Under the pieces are notes generated by a model. The model was given only the letters and a program-made list of their open reading frames with translations. It did no database searches and was not told the origin of the DNA. From the NCBI RefSeq assembly GCF_030272615.1, contig NC_081412.1:687638583-687702582 (forward strand): 64,000 nt of DNA, written 5' to 3'. Below, piece by piece: positions 1-11,134 of this stretch. Made by a program: the position numbers and the translations under genes. Origin of the DNA: Cryptomeria japonica (taxonomy: Eukaryota; Streptophyta; Pinopsida; Cupressales; Cupressaceae). Numbering within the stretch: position 1 is the stretch's first letter; each line of letters begins with the position of its first letter.

Positions 1-155
1 TGTGTGCTTGCAGGAAGGGGTGATCATTTGAAACAATCCAAACTACTAATAAATCTTTGTTGCAAGATCTTGACAAGGATTTTCTTTTGATCTTTATTGT
101 GTGCCTTGTTTTCATAGATTAGCAAACACTTCAATTGGTGCACTAAAATTGAACC
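1..155 (+). other. Possible 5' LTR tail and primer-binding site of the Tat-type element
   Basis: A CA dinucleotide at 132-133 is followed by two bases and then TGGTGCACTAAAATTGAACC at 136-155. This is the layout of an LTR end plus a tRNA primer-binding site, and it lies upstream of the leader of a + strand element. I could not match it to a particular tRNA, and the truncated 3' LTR at 21900 offers no homologous end for comparison, so this is tentative. Confidence 0.3.
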
Positions 156-1750
156 ATTGTCTTTTGTGTCTTGAGCAATAGGCTCTTTTTGTTTAATCTT
201 TAGAGGGCATGTCTCCCCGTGTGGTTATTATGACTACTAGTGAGGAGAGAACGACCCAAGTGGTAGCAAAAGAAAAGCCATCTTCTTCCAAACCACTATA
301 AATAACTGTATCCATGGTGAAAACTATGGATAACGTGTGCTGATTAGTTCATACCGACACTATGTCTCCCCATAAACCCGTTTGAGCAAATTTATTTGAT
401 CAATTGTAGGGTGTAACCCCTACCGACTGGGAGCCTTTTGTATTTATAGAGCTGAAAGTGTCACATGTATGGCCACATGAGCGGATGCCCTTACTAGCAC
501 CTTTTCGTTTTAGAAGCCAAAATCCTTCTAGTTGTTGGGGCAGGAGGTCGGACCTTTGGTAGCGGCCCACACACATATGGTTCTTAGTAGAGATACAAAG
601 TTCACCATGAGGAGTTTTCGTGGGGACTGATGCTTGGCTGCCCCGAGAAGTGAGTGCCGAGGGTGGAGCCAGTGAGGTCAAGCATCTAAGTATCTGCTCT
701 GAATAGCGTAGCCTCAAGGGAAACTCCATGTGGGATCAACAACTATTGTATTGGCCAGCCATAAGAATTGTGCTTGACTTATTTTGAACAATCAAACATT
801 CAAGACCAAACATCAAAACATTGTGTCTTTTGTGTCTTCAAGTGTATGCAAAACAATTTTACATCAAACACTTGTCTTTGAGTCATTTGGGAGTGTAAAC
901 ACTTGCAAACATTGAGTCATCATCAACACTGTGTCCTCTTGTCACGAAAAATAGTCAAACATTTAGATTTGATCACAACAAGCAACTTCACAGATTGGAA
1001 AAATTACACAAAGTTTGTAGAAACACATTTGTGTCTAACAAACCCGCGTTTGTGTCATCTAAACGCGTCTGTGAAGAGCAGAAATGTGTCTATGTCTTTT
1101 GAGCAACATTCTAACATCTCAGAAATGTGTCTGTATCTGACAGACCCATGTCTATGTCATCAAAATGCATTTGTGAAGGGCAGAAACACGTCCGTGTCTG
1201 ACAGAATAGCGTCTGTGTCCTTTAAGCGCGTCTGGGAAGTATACAGGCACGTCTGTGTTCAGGATTGAAAACTTTCATAATACAACAAACAAGAAACAGT
1301 CAGTTTCAGACTTATTGAGCTTCCTAGGTTATCTCTCTGGGTTTTCATCTAGCATTCAACCTGTCTTTGGGTCTTACAAAGTCCATCATTGCTTTACATC
1401 TTGCATTACATTCACATTTGTCTAAACTTGAGTCAAAAGGTCACTTGCTTGTCCTCATCTTGCTTTGTCAACACACTACATACAACAACATTTTGCTAAG
1501 TGGTCCCTCATCAAGGTCTATCACCTTTGGGTCTCATTTGGTCTTACTTAGAGTCAAGGTCAACTTACCTCATCAAGAGAAACTATCATCTCTTTGGAAG
1601 TCACACCTACTCTACTACATACATACTTGGTCTTACACTTTGGACATTGCAAGTAAACCTCAGATTCATTTACATTCCATCCAACTCTTGGTCTTCCATA
1701 CTCTTTTCCATTTTCATCTAGTCTCACACATCTTGGTTAATACCTAGTTC
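156..1750 (+). other. Long untranslated leader of the Tat-type element
   Basis: About 1.6 kb before gag without a convincing gene; Tat elements are known for long leaders. The 903-1268 open frame lies over a degenerate repeat built on motifs such as AAACGCGTCTGTG and ATGTGTCTRTGTC (about 1010-1260). Its translation looks like simple repetition, so I do not call it a gene. Similar GCG-containing motifs recur near the 3' end of the same element (21136-21380). Confidence 0.6.
1020..1262 (+). repeat. Degenerate short-motif array with CGCGTCTGTG-type units in the leader
   Basis: Loose direct repeats. A roughly 60-bp block containing CTAACAAACCCGCGTTTGTGTCATC is followed by a diverged second copy with CAGACCCATGTCTATGTCATC. 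Shorter pieces such as CACGTCCGTGTCTGACAG, GCGTCTGTGTC and GCGCGTCTGGGAAG come after. Base composition is enriched in CpG compared with the flanks. Unit boundaries are uncertain. Confidence 0.6.
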
Positions 1751-4539
1751 ATGGTTGAAACCTGTTCCCAAAAATCTAGGAGAGAAACTAAAGAGGCTCA
1801 AGAGTCCGCAAACATGAGTTCCTATGAGTATGACAATGATATCTTTTTCAATTCTGATCATACTACATTACCTGACATGGATGCTTATAGAAACGTTCCA
1901 AATGTTGAGCACATGGACACTACAAACAACAATGATTCACACAATGACAATATGGACAACTTTTCCATACATTCAACAGAAGTGGAAGACACCATTATGA
2001 ATCCCCATTTCAATCGATTGGTTGAGGAAATAACGAGGAGAGATAGACAATACTTTCTACAAGTGATGGCACAAAGTGGAACCAAGATCCCTCATGATTT
2101 TGATATGTCTCAAATAATGGAAAATCGACCTTTTCAACAACCTCACCTCAACATGGATCAAAGGAGGCCTAATAGTGAAGGCAATAGAGGACCACATCTT
2201 GTGCCTGAATCACCATCATCTTTGTTTCAAAAACCAGAGGTCCCATACACACATGGTCAAGCATATGATACTCACCTTTGCAGACCAATATGGAAGTCTT
2301 ATGCAGAAAAATATGCTCAATGGCATACCAATGCTAAGGATCAACCACCAAAGCAATTGGATATTCAAAGGCATGCTCAAAATTTGGACACAAGGAAACC
2401 CCGCATCAAATTTGGGGGCAACACATTAGAACAAACTCATGACATGCCCATAGAGTATGGTATACAGGGACAAAGCAGATATTTCGTTCCTCATCATGAC
2501 TCTATACCAAGTGGTCCTTATACGTAGCATCATTATAGAGCTCCTCCATATGAACATGTGTATGATCAATATCATCCATATATGCAACATGCTCCTCCTC
2601 CACTTGGTGGTTCAGGCATGGGGTATGGTCCAAGAAGTCGGTCTCCACCTAAGAACAATTTGGAACAACAAATTAAGGACTTACAAAAGAAAATGGAGGA
2701 CATAAATAAACCGAAGCCAACTTACACAATGAGAGACATATGTCCTTGTCCATTTGACAAGAGCATTCCAATGCCTCCTTTTCCTACACACTTTGTGACA
2801 CCTAAGTTTGATAAGTATAGAAGAAAAGGGGATCCTAAGGCACACATAAGACAATTTTTCACAACTTGCATTGAGGTAGTAGCAAAAGAGACATATTTGA
2901 TGAGATTATTCCCACAAAGCTTAGGTGATCAAGCTATGGGATGGTTCTCCCAACTCCCACCTAGAATTAAGTCATGGGGTGACTTAGCTGAGGCATTTAT
3001 ACAACATTTCTCATACAACATAGAGACAAACATATCAGTCACCACTTTGTGCAACACCAAGCAAAGGGAGGGAGAGTCTTTTTCATCATTTTTACAAAGA
3101 TGGAGGAATCTAGCCAGTAGATGCTCTTGTGAAATTCCACAGAAACAAATGGTAGAAATGTTCACCCAGAATGTTAACAAAGACATTGGTTATGACCTAA
3201 GAAAAGCTTGTTTGTCCACCTTCAAGGACGTCATTGAAAAAGGCTTAGCAATAGAGAAGGTCCTAATTGAGCAAGGAGTCATTAAGATATTCAAGGAAAA
3301 CAAAGATGACTTTAAAGGAAAAGACAAGCCAAGATTTTGGAACAAAAACAAGAACACAGTCAATGATGGTGTGGTGGATGCCAATACAGTATGACCTAAA
3401 ATCATTTTTTGGGGATCAAGCTCTACAAATAATCAAGTGAATACTCAAACAACTTCAAAGTCACGAAGGAAGTACACTCCATTGGGAGAACCAATTGAGT
3501 CAGTTTTCAAGAAGCTAGTGGTAAACAAAGTAATCACTATTCCAAATTTTCCTCCATATGAACCAAAGGTCAAACCAAATTGGTGGAATGATGATGAGTA
3601 TTGCGAATTTCACAAGAGAAAGGGTCATAAGATAGGAAATTGTCATCAACTAAAAAACATCATACAAGATCTCATTGATACAGGTGACATTTAAATTGAA
3701 GGACACTCATCCAACCAAGAACATGAAATGTTTAAGGAACCATTCCCAAAGCATGACAAGGGAAAGTCTAAAGCCACAGATGACCAAACCAACTATATAA
3801 GAGCATCTTATAACTATGATTCAACTATCAATCACATTTCAATGGACAATTATGTCTCTACCATTATCATCAAGGAGAAAACACTTGAAAATTTTACCCA
3901 AAGACCCAAGATTGTCCTAAAAGGCATTGGATCTTCTTTCGAACCTACCTCTGAATGTAATGTCACAACTCGTCGAGGTAAATTCACTTTGCAAGGTGTT
4001 CTAGCTAAAAATGCTACTTCCTCATCGACCAAGCTTGAGTATGACCTTGTAGAACAGTTAGGGAAGACACCCACACTCATCTCCATTCTTGAGCTCTTAC
4101 GCATATCCCCCGCACATAAAGCCATTCTTGACAAAATATTGAGAGACACTTTTGTCCCTACTGATCTAAGCATGGACCAATTTCAAGCCATGGTGGGATA
4201 CCTTTCCATTACGCACTCCCTTACATTCACAGAAGCCGATGACGCCTCTGTAAGTCAGCCACATAATGCACCATTACACATTGAATCCTTCATACACAAA
4301 CATCGAATAAAACAAGTCTTGATAGATGGAGGAGTAGGTCTAAACATTTGTACATTGAGCACTAGTAAACAATTGGGATATTCTGATAAAGCTGTGAATT
4401 CTACAAACAAAATTATCATCAAGGCATATGATGATGAAGAGTGTTCATCCAAAGGCACAGTCACCTTGCCTCTCAGAGTTGGGTCAGTTGCAAAGGATGT
4501 GGTTTGTCGAGTCCTAGACCTAGATCTCACATACAATAT
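1751..4539 (+). pseudogene. gag and start of aspartic protease, Tat-type element (5' part)
   Basis: The frame from the ATG at 1751 encodes a polar, acidic N-terminus and a retrotransposon gag core (about 2780-3290, with the conserved DQAMGWFSQLPP and FIQHF segments). A zinc-finger-like CEFHKRKGHKIGNC motif (C-x2-H-x5-H-x4-C) follows near 3602. The retropepsin entry VLIDGGVGLNICTL near 4316 has the D-G-G active-site variant usual in this branch. Three stops (about 2525, 3392, 3692) lie in one continuous frame with no frameshift, and each is one C-to-T change from a sense codon. The nested element cuts the frame at 4539, and it resumes at 12325. Gag forms the particle and the protease matures it; both are dead in this copy. 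Confidence 0.85.
4535..4539. repeat. Left target-site duplication (AATAT) of the nested element
   Basis: AATAT here is repeated at 12320-12324. Removing 4540-12324 restores the protease frame of the host element without any base gained or lost. Confidence 0.9.
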
Positions 4540-5393
4540 TATAAAGCGGAAAATCGAACCCTAGGAGTTCTCCCCCACTCCAAGGAGAAAGGGGGTCACT
4601 AGGATTGACGGTTTTCACTTAGGAGGGACTTTACATTCAAAAGAGGGGTTGAAACCCACAAGATCCAATCCCACACAATGCAGGATTGGATTCTAAATGA
4701 GTTTCAAGGGTTGAGACATCAAGGCTACCCTCTTTTGTAAAGAATGTAGATAGAAGATTGAACTAGGAATGTATGTAGAAGCAAGAAAGATTCGCTTATA
4801 AACGGAGATAGGAATATAGGATGAAGCTGCGGACCTGGAATTAGTAGTAAAATGTCAAGACGGCGCTGTCCTGCAAATTTGAGCAAAAGTTGACTGGACG
4901 ATGGCGCCCGACGTGCACACGGTCCTCTGAAAAATCCGCGAAACGAAGGGGGATTTGTTCGTCTCTGCACAAGGATTCCAGATCTTCAATTACAGCCGCG
5001 TACTTGCAACCTACACACAGAAAAGAGAGGACGATTGGGGGGTTAGGGATTATGGGTTTTCCTTTAGGTCAAACCCCGGTTTTGGAATTAACCAAGAAAT
5101 GAGAATGCTGTAAATGTAAATGTTTGTAATGTAAACAAGTATTGATACCTTGTTGTAAGAATGTTTGTATTCTTACATGCAAAGGTGTAAATGTTGTTGT
5201 ATGTTGTATGTTGTATGTTGTATGTGGTATGTGATCTCCTCTTCAATGGTTGAATCCTTGTCTTGAATGCAACACCTAGCTTTGAATGGAGACTTAGAAG
5301 GATCAATTGCTTGAAGGAATGCTTGAATGTTGGAATGTTTGAATATTGCTTCCGCCTTTTTTTCCATCTTTTTAAAATGGGAGAGGAAATGTA

Positions 5394-5402
5394 GTTTATA
5401 TA
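5394..5402 (-). promoter_or_regulatory. TATA box candidate (TATATAAAC) in the left LTR
   Basis: TATATAAAC on the minus strand, about 390 bp after the LTR start in element orientation, with an equivalent site in the right LTR. Its place and orientation fit the promoter that would drive the element. Confidence 0.55.
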
Positions 5403-5520
5403 CTTGTCAATTAGGGTAAAAAGATTGATTTTTTCCGACCTTAGGCCAACCTAGAAACAATATTTTCCAATTTGCAAACTTAAAGACTCGATGCCCAAAA
5501 GAGACCGGGCCCAAAATAGG

Positions 5521-5611
5521 GCCAGGGACCAGGGCGCTGGGCGCCATGGTCCTGGGGGACCAGGGCGCTGGGCGCCCTAGTCCTGAAGGACCAGGGCACT
5601 GGGCACCATGG
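5521..5611. repeat. 30-bp GC-rich minisatellite, three units, in the left LTR only
   Basis: Three tandem copies of a unit like GGACCAGGGCGCTGGGCGCC followed by ATGGTCCTG. The right LTR has only one copy (about 12122-12151). Two units account for the 61-bp length difference between the LTRs. The GGGCGCTGGGCGCC core is hairpin-prone. Confidence 0.85.
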
Positions 5612-5785
5612 TCCCACCTCCAGGGACAGTAGGGTGCAAGGAGGATCAGGCCAGGGTGCTGGAAAATGCAGTTTTTGATGTCATGAACAAGTTTCGGGGT
5701 CTCCATTCAGGTTTAGTGTTGCGTCGCCATCGTGAAGACCCAAATGTAGTCAAAATTGCAAGTGTCGCAATTTTAGGACGCTACA

Positions 5786-5801
5786 TTTAGCCCCCACTTT
5801 A
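5786..5801 (-). other. Polypurine tract of the nested element
   Basis: Minus-strand TAAAGTGGGGGCTAAA lies immediately before the TGTAG start of the 3' LTR. This is the standard second-strand priming position. Confidence 0.8.
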
Positions 5802-6528
5802 GCGGGAGTATAAGCGTACGCCCATACTTCCGGTAAAGTACAAGGAAACAACATTGAAAGACTTTCACCACGTCAAGGAGGCAAGATACACCAAGCCCCC
5901 AGTGGACTAAGGATCTTACGACTTCGATTGATAAAGTAAAAGGGAAGATCACGAGGGAGAACCATGACTGTCAGTAGTAAGGTTCCCTCACTATGAGTCA
6001 TGCAAGAAAGATATCAAAAATTTTCAAGGCAAAGCTAAATTTGTCAAGAAATTTTCAAGTATCTTGAAGAGATATGAACAGGGTGTATGCCCCCTACGTT
6101 AAAGCGATCGCACATGCCTCATCGGGGGTGATTGCTTTAAGGTAGTGATACATATAGGAAATGAGAAAGGAAAAGGAGCACGTTATCACAAGGATTTAGC
6201 CCCCAAGTGTGAAATAAGCCCAAGGATAATAGACACAAAACACAAAGCGCAAGGTGACTTCGCTTTCCTCGGGGTCAGTATGCTATATGATAATTCATGT
6301 ATATCATATGTATGTATGCATAATTGTTCTTCATTCCCCAGTCAAGGAAGGTCACCTAGAAGAAGGGAACACATGTGTCTTTTGAGTCAACATGAGAGAG
6401 ACCAAAAGAGATCTCAATGCTTTGCATCGTCCTCAAGTAGACAACACTAAGAACAACAAATAGAAGAATGAGAATAACACATAGAAGTAACAAAAGAGAG
6501 GAGGAAAGAGTCTACTATGCTAATGAAA
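5802..6528 (-). other. 3' non-coding part of the nested element
   Basis: About 730 bp between the gag stop and the polypurine tract, with no coding frame worth calling. It holds several further C-rich stretches on the + strand (near 5895, 6090 and 6199) resembling the true polypurine tract, and an inverted pair around TAAAGCGATCGC and TGATTGCTTTA (about 6100-6142). Confidence 0.6.
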
Positions 6529-9500
6529 CTAGTCTAGCACGTCATCTACCCCCCAATCTTGTTGATCAATGTTTCGGGAAGGTAGGGAACACGCTAGAGG
6601 AGGAACATCTAACACAGCAGATGGAGCTATCACAAGGTCCAAACAAGGGCTATGTTCATGTCCCAAGCCACGTTGTTCTTGTCTAGGAGCTAGGATAAGT
6701 GCTTTAGAAAATTCATTAGATAAATGGTTATCAACATCAACATATTCATATTCACTATCAGAAGCAAGAGAAGTAACATTTTCATCATGAATAACATTTT
6801 CATCTATATCATCATTAAGATTTATAAAAATAGGATCTTTAACTCGCACAGGATCAAGACCATCATGCATCTTATGTTTAGGAGATTTTGGCTCAATTTC
6901 CAACTGAGGAGAAAATGGAATAATGCTAGCTAAAGGTGTTTTTGGGGATTGCAAAGTTTGAGAAGCAGCTGTTTGAGCTCTAAGACGACGCTTTCGTCGG
7001 CGTTCACATGCAGAACGATTTCGTCTAGTCTTAGTAGGAAGTTGAGAAGATTGAGGAGGAGGAATGTTATCATCCTTATCACTTGGGTGTTTAGGTTGTG
7101 GTCTCTTAGGTTGGATAATAGGGGAAGAAGAAGGTCTCTTCTCTCTATAAAAAGGAGGAGGAACTGCTCCATATAAAGGAAGAATATCTAGTTTAGGAAG
7201 GAGACCAAGTCCATCATGACAAGGAGGTATGGGTCTACCTTTAGAAAGTTTATTAGGCATAGACATAGTCACATCCATAGGGATGGGTTGGGAATCTCCT
7301 TGAGGAAAGACATTAGTTTTATCTTTCAAAGGAAGAACTTCCTTCTCAAGAACGATAGGAATATGAAGTTTGGGTGTTCTAGGTTCACTTAAAGATAGGA
7401 TCATATCTTTTTTCCACTTTTGATAAGATTTGAAAAGATGATCACTTCGCGGAGGAAGAGATTGGAATTGTTTAGGCCAGAAATAATCAATAGGAACGCT
7501 AGAAGTTCTTTCAGCTGGTTTAAAGAGACTATGATTGACAGGAACAACTTCACCATTATGGGGAAATTTCAAACACTTGTGAATAGGAGAAGCAATAGCT
7601 TTCATGGAAGATAGCCAAGGATAGCCTAGCTTCACACAAAATTGTTCAGACGATGGAATAATAGCAAAGTTCACATCAAGGGATTTGTTATGGACCTCAA
7701 TAGGTAATGTAATAGAACCAATTGCAGGAGAAGAAAATGCATCAAATAATTTCACAACCACATTTGTTTTGTCATAGATCACTTGATTCAATTGCAAAGT
7801 AAAAAGAAATTCTTCAGTAATGATATTAACCATGCAAGAAGGATCAATAAGAACTCTACGGCAAGGTGTATTCTTGGCTTTTGCAACTATATATAAAGGA
7901 CCATTAGGTGCCCTGATAGTTTCACTAGAATCAAATGTGATGGAAGGTTCGTTAGGGATTTTCTGCTGCTCTACAAAGTTAATCACATTCAGAGTCATAG
8001 ACACAAGATCATCAGGTGAGACAGAGGAATCATTAGTATCGATCGCATTAGAGGTATGAGAAGGTAATGGATCAGTAGAAATCTGAAGATTTTGATTAGG
8101 AGGAGCTACAGATGTATTGCCTTTATCATTCACTCCATAAACAAACATAGTATTATTATCAATCAAATCTTGAATTTTACCCTTTAAAGCAAAACATTTT
8201 TCAGTATCATGCCCAGGTTGACGATGAAATTGACAAAAAGATTTGTTATCAAAATAGGGTGAATTAATCTTTGTAGGATCTATTTGCCTTATAGGAGGAA
8301 GAGTAAGCACATTTTGTTCCAATAACTTATTCATAATACTATGCAATGATTCATTCAAAGGAGTAAACTTTCTTTCTTTCTTGAAAAACTTAGAAATAGG
8401 AGGCACACCTGATGCTGCATTCACATTGTTGTTGATGATGTTTTCATTGAATTTAATGGACTCTCTGTTCGGTTTAAACTTCCCAAATGGTTGTTGACTA
8501 CTATCACCCTTATCACTCAGAGCCATAGGATTTGCTTGTTCCATTTGACTCACAGTCAGTTGATAATTGTGAAGAGTTGCACACAACTGTTGGAAAGAAG
8601 TAAACTCAGAAAACAGGAGTTTTTCTCTAATATCTTTTTGTAAATTAGAAATAAAGATTCTTTGAATATCATTGTCAGGCACCGGAAAAGAAATTTGAGC
8701 ACACAAATGCTTATATCTACCAATGAAATCAGTCACTTTCTCTTTAACACCTTGTTTACAATGCATTAAATCAATCAAAGTAACTTTAGGACTTATATTG
8801 TTTTGAAATTGTTGAATGAAAGCATTTGCAAGTTGTTCGAAAGAAGTAATAGAATAGGAAGGCAACGAGCAATACCATTGTAGGGCTTTGTCTCTTAATG
8901 TTCTAGTAAACAGTTTTGCAAGCAACCTTTGGTCATAAGCAAAATCAGTACATATTGTTTGAAAAGTCTTAACATGTGTTAGAGGATCACCCTTACCATT
9001 ATAAAGCTCCAAATGCGGAATTTCAACATGTTTAGGGGGAATAGCTCGAACAATGTCAAGAGAAAGTGGACTCGCAACATCAAATGTGGGCACACTAAAC
9101 TTAGATTGATTCATAGAGGCAATTTGTTGCTGTAAAGAAGAGACAGTTTGTGCAAGATTGTTAATGGTCGCTTCAGTCGAAGAGTTAGATTGTGATGGAG
9201 GTGTTATGTTATTGAAAGAAGGTAGAGAGTAAGGTGGCAGGACACTATGATAGTTAGTCATAGGAGATGATTGGAAAGGAGGAACACTACAAGGAGGAAT
9301 GGAATGATTAAATGAATTGCCCCCTTGCGCCAGATTCATTTACGGAGATATAATAGGGACACTCATTGCAGGAATGAATGAAGAAGTCGGATTAAATGAA
9401 GGAAGAGGGTTAATTGAAGAAGAAGGATTGCCCCCATGACTGGTGATCATAGGAGGAATGTCTTGTATTGAAGTAGTCATTATGTTTGATGTGAAAGTAG

Positions 9501-9954
9501 GTATACTAGCAATAGAAGTTGTTAAAGGAATAAAATGATTAACTTGAGTAGGAGGTTGTGTATAACCCAAAGTTTCAGCACAACTCTTCATAGGCATCAC
9601 ATTTGAATCCACAATGTGTGCAATACCACGCAAAATATCAATTCCATTCTTATCACTTTGAAGCATACGTTTTAGACCCTCAATTAAAGGAAGAGCTTGA
9701 CTATCAGGGTATTCTTGAGACATCCATTGTCGAAAATCGTCAAATTGGTTATCCAATTTCGAAAGTTGTTCTTCAGAAACCTCATGGAGAGCTTCTTCAT
9801 CATTAAGAGGATTAGAGGAATTACCCATGTCCTCGTTAAATAGGCCATTCAAATTAGGTTCCATCTCCTCAGTAATTAAACCTTGGAAAGACTTAATTCT
9901 AAGGCTTTGTCTAACGGGAATAGTGTAAGTAGGGCTTATTGTTGTAAAACTCAT
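6529..9954 (-). CDS. gag-protease protein of the nested TR-GAG element (one in-frame stop)
   Basis: The start ATG is at 9954. Residues 1-204 end at a TAA (9340-9342), and the same frame then runs a further 936 residues to 6529, so this is one 1141-codon frame with a single interruption. In order: a Q/N/S/P-rich N-terminus, the retrotransposon gag core (about 9000-8570, with ALQWYCSLP and FIQQFQNN), a zinc-finger-like CQFHRQPGHDTEKC near 8235, and a retropepsin-like fold near 7850-7560 containing LGYPWLSSMKA. A strongly basic patch KTRRNRSACERRRKRRLR follows near 7030-6975. The protease entry reads VLIDPSCMVNIIT; the usual D-S/T/G-G is replaced by D-P-S, so activity is doubtful. Preservation of a 936-codon frame in an element without polymerase suggests that gag function mattered until recently. 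Suppression of the stop is possible but unproven. Confidence 0.82.
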
Positions 9955-11134
9955 GCACTAGGGAGAGAGAAAATTTTGAATTTAGAGGTAGCAAATTTCA
10001 GTAAAATCAGCCAATCTCCTAGATTTAAGCTATTAAATACAATCAGGACAATCTCCCGAAATTTCGGAAAAAATGTCTGGGACCGTGGCGAACGGAGTGC
10101 ATACGGTCCGCGCAAATTTTTTCGAAATTTGCAGGGATGGAAGTTATGATGATTTTACAGCTAACCTGAAAAAATAGAGTGATTTTACGATCTGTAGATA
10201 GGCCAAATTAAAGTTGCAATCTCAAAATTGAACCCTACCAAGATTGTTGAAAAATGCAAAATTTGAATTTTGAAAAAGAGAGGGAAACTGAAATTTTGAA
10301 TTTTATGATTTTAGAGGGAATACTAAAAGCAATGCAGGTTTTGAAATTTAAAAATTGACTCGATTTCATGCAAAATTCAATTTTGAAAGTGGAAATCAAG
10401 GTTGTCGCAATTAAACATTTAATTTCAAAAGTCACAAATTGCAAAAATTTGAATAAAGCCCTGAAATTTCGAATGAATGCCAACACACCTTTCAGATTTA
10501 GGACAGTAAGGAACACAATTTTGATATGAATTTCAATTTCAATAATTTTTGAATGATTATAAGCCTTAATCCAAGCAATCCCTAGACCAAGTTTGACTGT
10601 AATTTTGAAAGTGTTAGAATTAATGAAATCAGCCAAAATTCTGGATTTTAGCAGAAAAATACAGTAAGATCTAGCTCCCGAAATTTCGGAAAAAATGTTG
10701 GGGACGATGGCGCTCGGGGTGCACACGGTCCTCGCAACTTTTTTCCAAATTTTCAGGGATGAGAGATATTATGATTTTGTTGCGCAATCCAAAGTTACAG
10801 CCTATTTGGAGGTGTTTTGATCAGCGAAATCATCAGTCAAAGGCTGAATCAAGAGGGTTTTAAAAATTAGGGTTTTGACACTTAACCACTTAATTTTTAA
10901 AATTAAAGCACAGATATGATTTGACAATTTGCAGTAGAAGGATAGATCTGAAGCAAGCATTAAAAATTAAACATTTCGCAAGCTCAATTATTAAAAAGAA
11001 AATTTAGGGTTTTTATGCAATTAACCTCTAAAATTTACAAAAGATCAAACATGGAAATGTAATCAAGGAAGCAAATTTTTCAGATCTAACCATGAATAAT
11101 CAGAATTAGGATGTTCACGTCGGGTTCACCAAAA
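9955..11134 (-). other. Untranslated leader of the nested element, with a repeated CCGAAATTTCGG module
   Basis: About 1.2 kb between primer-binding site and gag, without a credible gene. Two modules (about 10047-10135 and 10676-10760) each contain CCGAAATTTCGGAAAAAATGT followed by a GAC..TGGCG..GGNGTGCANACGGTCC segment and an AAATTT-rich end. A related GACGATGGC...GTGCACACGGTCCTC segment lies in both LTRs (about 4898-4928 and 11493-11523). Confidence 0.7.
11113..11131 (-). other. Primer-binding site of the nested element
   Basis: Minus-strand TGGTGAACCCGACGTGAAC begins three bases after the ...TTTACA end of the 5' LTR. This is the position where a tRNA primes first-strand synthesis. I did not assign the tRNA. 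Confidence 0.7.

Larger units (their letters stand above)
4540..5785 (-). repeat. 3' LTR of the nested TR-GAG element (left copy, 1246 bp)
   Basis: Aligns along its length with 11135-12319. On the minus strand it starts TGTAGCG and ends near ...TTTATA, where the right copy keeps the canonical ...TTTACA. It is 61 bp longer than the partner, mostly because of two extra copies of a 30-bp GC-rich unit at 5521-5611. Short minus-strand frames inside both LTRs are LTR sequence, not genes. Confidence 0.93.

Noticed and set aside
903-1268. 121-codon frame in the leader
   Set aside because: It covers a degenerate short repeat and the protein is only the repeat translated; no gag similarity.
4725-4970. 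81-codon minus-strand frames inside both nested-element LTRs (also 11320-11565)
   Set aside because: They exist in LTR sequence because the LTRs are nearly identical. There is no domain, and similarity alone explains them.
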